64,000 nucleotides of DNA from Gymnopilus junonius (lineage: Eukaryota > Basidiomycota > Agaricomycetes > Agaricales > Galerinaceae), in contig JADNYJ010000038.1 in the NCBI GenBank assembly GCA_015501075.1, positions 124,001 to 188,000 of the forward strand, in the 5' to 3' direction. Under the pieces are notes generated by a model. That model worked only from the letters and a program-made list of their open reading frames with translations. It did no database searches and was not told the origin of the DNA. Positions 60,001 through 64,000 of the stretch are shown piece by piece. The number at the start of each line of letters is the position of its first letter. Position 1 is the stretch's first letter. The position numbers and the translations under genes were made by a program.

Positions 60001-63000
60001 TGAAGTGCCTCCGCAAGATCTTTCCTAGTTGCTCCACCTTCGTTTACCCAACGACTAGGGTCTTTCGCCAACCTTGTCTTCTTGAGATCCAAATTCATGT
60101 TCGAGAAAGGAAGACTTGAAGTTGATGGGGGAGTTACGCCTGCTGCTTGCTTCGCTGACGCGCTAGTCCCCGGAATGGGTCGCTTGACTATGCCGGGCGC
60201 CTTGCTCGTTTCAACGCTCTCCGCTCGAGAATCTGGTCTACTTGTGCTTTGTGGGAGCTTGCGACGCACGCCAGACATCTTGCTAACGGGCTTATTCTCT
60301 GCAATAATATGCGATTCTGGCGTAGGATTAGCTGGGGCGGGACCTGGAGAAACTGGTGCCTTAACACTTGGAACAGCTTTAGGAGCTGGTTCCGGAGCCG
60401 AGGGACGAGCGGCTTGAATGAGGGGAACAGCAGTCGTGCGCGAGGCTGGCTTAAGAGAATTTGTTTGCTGCATAACAAAATCAAAACCTGAAGAATGGAT
60501 GAGGCTTGGCAGGAGGCCCTGCGCTGCTTTGCGCACATCTGCACTTCTCTCATCGAGGGAAGCCACTATAACAGGCGCCCAACCACGCAGGTCAAGAGAA
60601 GGAGACGGAGATTTTTCCTTAAACCAATCAACTATCCATTGCAATAGGGTTGCTTTTTGTAGAGGATTAGTTGTTTCGATGCCTGTTGTCAGTCCACTTA
60701 TCATAGACTCAACGCCATCACAAGCAATCGCAATAGCAGTCAAGGCCTGCAGTGCAGCAGCGCGAATGTTTGCCTTCTGATCAGCCAGGACTGTGCAAAT
60801 AGGCAATACAAAAAGTCGTGCATGTTTTTCGAAAGGCTTTCCCATCCCTGTTGCGACACGTGACACGATATCAAGAGCTAGCAGTTGAACAGCTTTATTT
60901 GTGTCAGTCACCCTACCCTTCAGTATTGAACCAATTTCACCTGGCACAAGAACATCAAAAAGTTAACGAAATGTCACGAGAAAATGAAGTACCCATGGTA
61001 GGCTTTAGGCGTTTGTTATTGCCTTGATCAAGTAATCCTTGTAGACCCTCCAGTGCCTCTTTCTTGGTTTTCCAGGCATCACTCTTCGCGTCCACCAAAA
61101 TGGTGGTCCCTTTAAGTAAAGAGTCGATTTCAACACGAGGGAAAAGGTCGTCAAGGGGGTCTGCTGAAGCCCCTTGAGCGCTTTTAGAGGACTCCGAGGG
61201 CAAATTTGCGAGGTCAGCAGATGAGCGAGAAGGCTCTGGAGGAGTTTGACCCTCCACCTTGTCAAATTCAGCATTAATGGTGTTCATAAGTTGAGGATTC
61301 AGGTCTTCTAAGAGATCTTTGATGCCTAGCAAAAAAGATTAGTGCCGCAAACTTCATAAACAGTAAACGAGAAAGTGCTCACTAGACCCTGCAAACAATT
61401 TCACTGTCACAAGGGCCTTCGTCGCACTTGTGCGAACTGCAGCATTGGAATTTTGTAACGCAGTTTTTAAGAAATCTATCAATGATCGAAGGGAAAGTCC
61501 CGAAATACCGAAGTCGACCAAGGCCGAGTTAACCCATGAAATTGCATCAGCCAGAACTTTGGGTGCCTTTTGTTTCGAAAGTGGTTCAAAAGCTATGTCA
61601 ATGAAATGTTAGCCCACGAATGGGCAAAAATGTGCTGAAAACATTGATACATTACCTTGTCCAAGAACAAATTGTAAGGATGTCTTCTCCGTAAACACAA
61701 TCAAAGTATCACCAGCCGGTTTTTTTAACTTCAGATCACCCAGCTTTTCGGTCAGATGAGCTACACAAAGGGCCACACAAGATCTCCCGAAAGATGGGCA
61801 ACCTTCAGCAAGAATGCTGAGAATAGCATAGAGTTTTGCTGAAACCTAGAAGAGGACACTTAAAGAGAGGAAAGATTCGTTCAATGAACTCTTTTTTACC
61901 TGAAAGTTTTTTTCAGCCCATCCCCTTTTTGCTAAAGCGCGGACAACAACTTCTGCATCCAGGGACTTCACTTCCCCTTCAACCCATGCCGTCATATCTT
62001 CCAAAGCTGCTAGCCTCGTTTTCCAATTGGCATCTCCGAGTCCTGTAAGCATAGAAGCAGGAATAAGCTCAGCAGCCAGAGCTTCCGCATCTTCAGGCGT
62101 GTGTTTATACTTCACAGTGTCAAGACTTCCAGCTGTCGTTGATCCAGATGGTTTGCCAGACGGCTTGGCACCGCCACTGGTTGCAGCCACTGGTTTCTTT
62201 TGAGCAGCAGCTGGAGGTGCAGCTGCTACAGGCTTCTTGGGCTACAGAGCCAAAAGCAATTAGATCCTTTTCAATGTGGAACGGAGTATTGACATACAGC
62301 AGCTTTTATGGGGGCTTTTGGGGGAACGGCTTCCTTCTTTGGCGGCGGGGGTTCCCCATCTTTGACTTCCTTAGGAGGCGGCTTTGTTGCAGGTGCCTTT
62401 TTGACCGGGGCTGCTGCTGGAGCTCGGGGGAGAGGAGCACCACCTGTTTTACACTTCACCGAGGCCTTCTCGAATGCCTCCTTGATTTTAGTTTTGCGCA
62501 AATCCGGTATGGTCTCCATGGTGGCATTTAGTGGCCTCTCGCCCACCATTTTCATTAATGTACCAAAACAGGTAGCAGCTTCGTTACGAGCCCCTTCAAA
62601 ACCATCTTCAAGCAGTACAGCTAGTGTATCTGCCAGTGGTTTTATTTGGCTGGAGGATATCGGTGAAGTTGCGGTGGCCAAACTGCGACCAAGAAACTTC
62701 AAAGTGCCCTCTTTCACTTGTGGGTTCTTAGACTTTAGAGCACCATCTAAGTCCATAAGGACGTCATTAAGGGTTGTCTACAAATGGGTCAGGTGTCATG
62801 TGGGGTAGTAGAAACGTACGGAAGGCGCACTGTTGCAAATACTGCATCCAAAGCCGCACCGATAGCATCTGTTACATTTGCCTTTCTTTCTTTCAGACGT
62901 TCCAACATAGGGGAAACTACGCTCTCGCGATATTTCGCAAAGGAGGTCATTAAACCCTTCGCCAATTCCTCTAAACAGGTGGCTGCTACCATCACGCAAT

Positions 63001-64000
63001 TGATATTTGCATCTTTCGCTATACACGTAGCCAGTGACTTGGACAGTTCGGCAAGTTCAGGCGAATCCTTGATTTTAGGCGTACTGGAAAGTAACGTTGC
63101 AAGGTCATCGAGGGCTTCCTTACGCTCCTTCCATTTCGACGACTTGAGATTTGTCTGGAAGGAAGCCGGGAGTTTGGGTACAACGTCCACAGCCTCAGCA
63201 AAAGCACGTGGATCAAGAGGTGCTACCTCTAATGCGGAAAAAGGTAAAGATCTCTAATATTGATACAGAAAGGAAACCTACCTTCCGAGTCTTCCTGGGG
63301 AATATCGGCAGCCTCATTCGCTGCCGTTTCTCGAGCCTGGGCGCGAGTGAGTCTTTCCGGCTTCAAGGTTTTGTGTCCCTTCCTTTCTTTCTCTAAACCT
63401 TCGAAGGCGTCCTTCAATTCCTTTACTTGAACTGGCTTCAATTCAGCGAGCCAAGGTTCGATACCCGGTCCAATATATTGATACAGCACTATAGTCAGAC
63501 TAGATCCTTCAGCACGAACCGTCTTATCCGAATGAGCAAAAATCTTCGGAAGAGCTTTGAGTATAAGGGGAGGGGGAACGACCTGGACACCAAAGGCCCT
63601 GCGTGATTATCCTTCAGTAAAATGGATCGACAGAGGGTCCAAGGACTTACTGTACGATATCTTTCAAGGCGACAATACAACCTGCGACGGTCTTGGGCTG
63701 CTTGGCAGACAGACCGACCAGAAGGTCACTCTGTTCGGAAGATAAGAATGAGGTCGATCACGTAGACTGTGACCACACCTAAGCACGTACCACGACCCCA
63801 GCTCCTCCATTCTCTACTTCAACATATTGTATTACAAGGTCAATAGCGTGATTCTTCGTCCCAGCCCGCGAAGACCCCAGGCATTTGTCGACCAAGGCAG
63901 GAACAATTCCTTCCCGCGTTTTCGCGACTGTTTCCCCAGCGAATTTAACGAGAGCCGCGAGACACTCCACACCCTTTTCTTGAGCAACGGCATTAGCATC
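57026..64000 (-). CDS. XMAP215/Dis1/Stu2-family microtubule polymerase, partial
   Basis: Adds tubulin at microtubule plus ends. The gene enters from the right edge, so the N-terminus is missing. TOG1 (part): ALVDKCLGSSRAGTKNHAI, LKALPKIFAHSDKTVRAEG, KPVQVKELKDAFEGL. TOG2: FQTNLKSSKWKERKEALDDL to about 62470, then a Pro/Lys linker. TOG3: SMLTGLGDANWKTRLAALED to VKLFAGSS. TOG4: KSDAWKTKKEALEGLQGLLD, LPICTVLADQKANIRAAALQ. TOG5: WVNEGGATRKDLAEALQSQM to LVGPLSPKDKTQLEERLRR. A basic Ser/Pro linker follows, then conserved C-terminal helices (DALKKIQKIL, YRELAEHTEGLIETITLQMA, LQTLNNFCDH, VPCGDMPLRTIKVIIQHVVG) and the end RSTPSGLRTSLG. Frame breaks are present at 59178-59418 and 58613-58672, described under findings. 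Confidence 0.9.

Noticed and set aside
1..64000. tRNA, rRNA, CRISPR or bacterial-type operons
   Set aside because: No cloverleaf with a B-box-like GGTTCGAATCC, no rRNA-like stretch, no regularly spaced repeat and no ribosome-binding-site pattern was seen; the window is ordinary fungal nuclear DNA.

Overview
This window is nuclear DNA of a filamentous fungus, almost certainly an Agaricomycete (mushroom-forming basidiomycete). The evidence is dense genes on both strands, most split by many introns of about 45-70 bp with GT...AG ends and small exons, a class-wide 1,3-beta-glucan synthase, an agaric-type F-box/LRR gene pair, and several small families I associate only with basidiomycetes. I see no rRNA, tRNA, CRISPR or plasmid feature. 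About 27 genes or gene remnants can be supported. Most products had to be read through predicted introns, so exon borders are inference unless a junction is stated.

Layout. 1-1.9 kb: 3' part of a TBC Rab-GAP gene (-). 2.2-7.3 kb: two related F-box genes (+), the second decayed, with a foldback element between them. 7.7-15 kb: GID-complex E3 ligase RMD5 (-), ribosome-assembly factor NSA1 (+), pirin (-) and an LRR protein (-). 15.1-20.8 kb: glucan synthase FKS1 (+). 21-32 kb: FHIP-family protein (+), DNAJC9-like J protein (-), PAP2 phosphatase (-), UPF0658 Golgi membrane protein (-), SET-domain methyltransferase (-) and a short-chain dehydrogenase (+). 32.5-38.4 kb: two unrecognised, largely disordered proteins (-). 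38.5-42.2 kb: Eht1/YMR210W-type alpha/beta hydrolase (+), RWDD1/Gir2 (-) and mitoribosomal bS21m (+). 42.2-49.3 kb is the most accessory-looking part: a gene-poor stretch, a frameshifted lineage-specific gene (+), a CTK2 cyclin (-) and two small unrecognised genes (-), one a Cys-rich protein assembled from tiny exons. 49.3-64 kb: eIF2B alpha (-), an unknown intronless gene (+), methionine aminopeptidase 1 (+), glycerol-3-phosphate acyltransferase (-) and an XMAP215/Dis1 TOG protein (-) that runs off the right edge.

The genes do not form one pathway. They are mostly housekeeping functions: cell wall, ribosome assembly, translation initiation, protein N-terminal processing, glycerolipid synthesis, microtubule growth, vesicle traffic. 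Organisation is the common theme: six head-to-head pairs have start codons only about 110-220 bp apart, implying shared promoters, and several tail-to-tail pairs are separated by only about 40-240 bp.

Two cautions. The last gene contains a cluster of single-base run-length deletions inside otherwise well conserved codons, and three other loci (the second F-box copy, the 43.6 kb gene, and another site in the same TOG gene) show similar lesions. Some apparent pseudogenisation may therefore be consensus sequencing error. I did not find a convincing novel multi-gene system; the strongest novelty candidates are the small lineage-specific genes at 46.8-48.5 kb and 43.6-45.3 kb and the foldback element.
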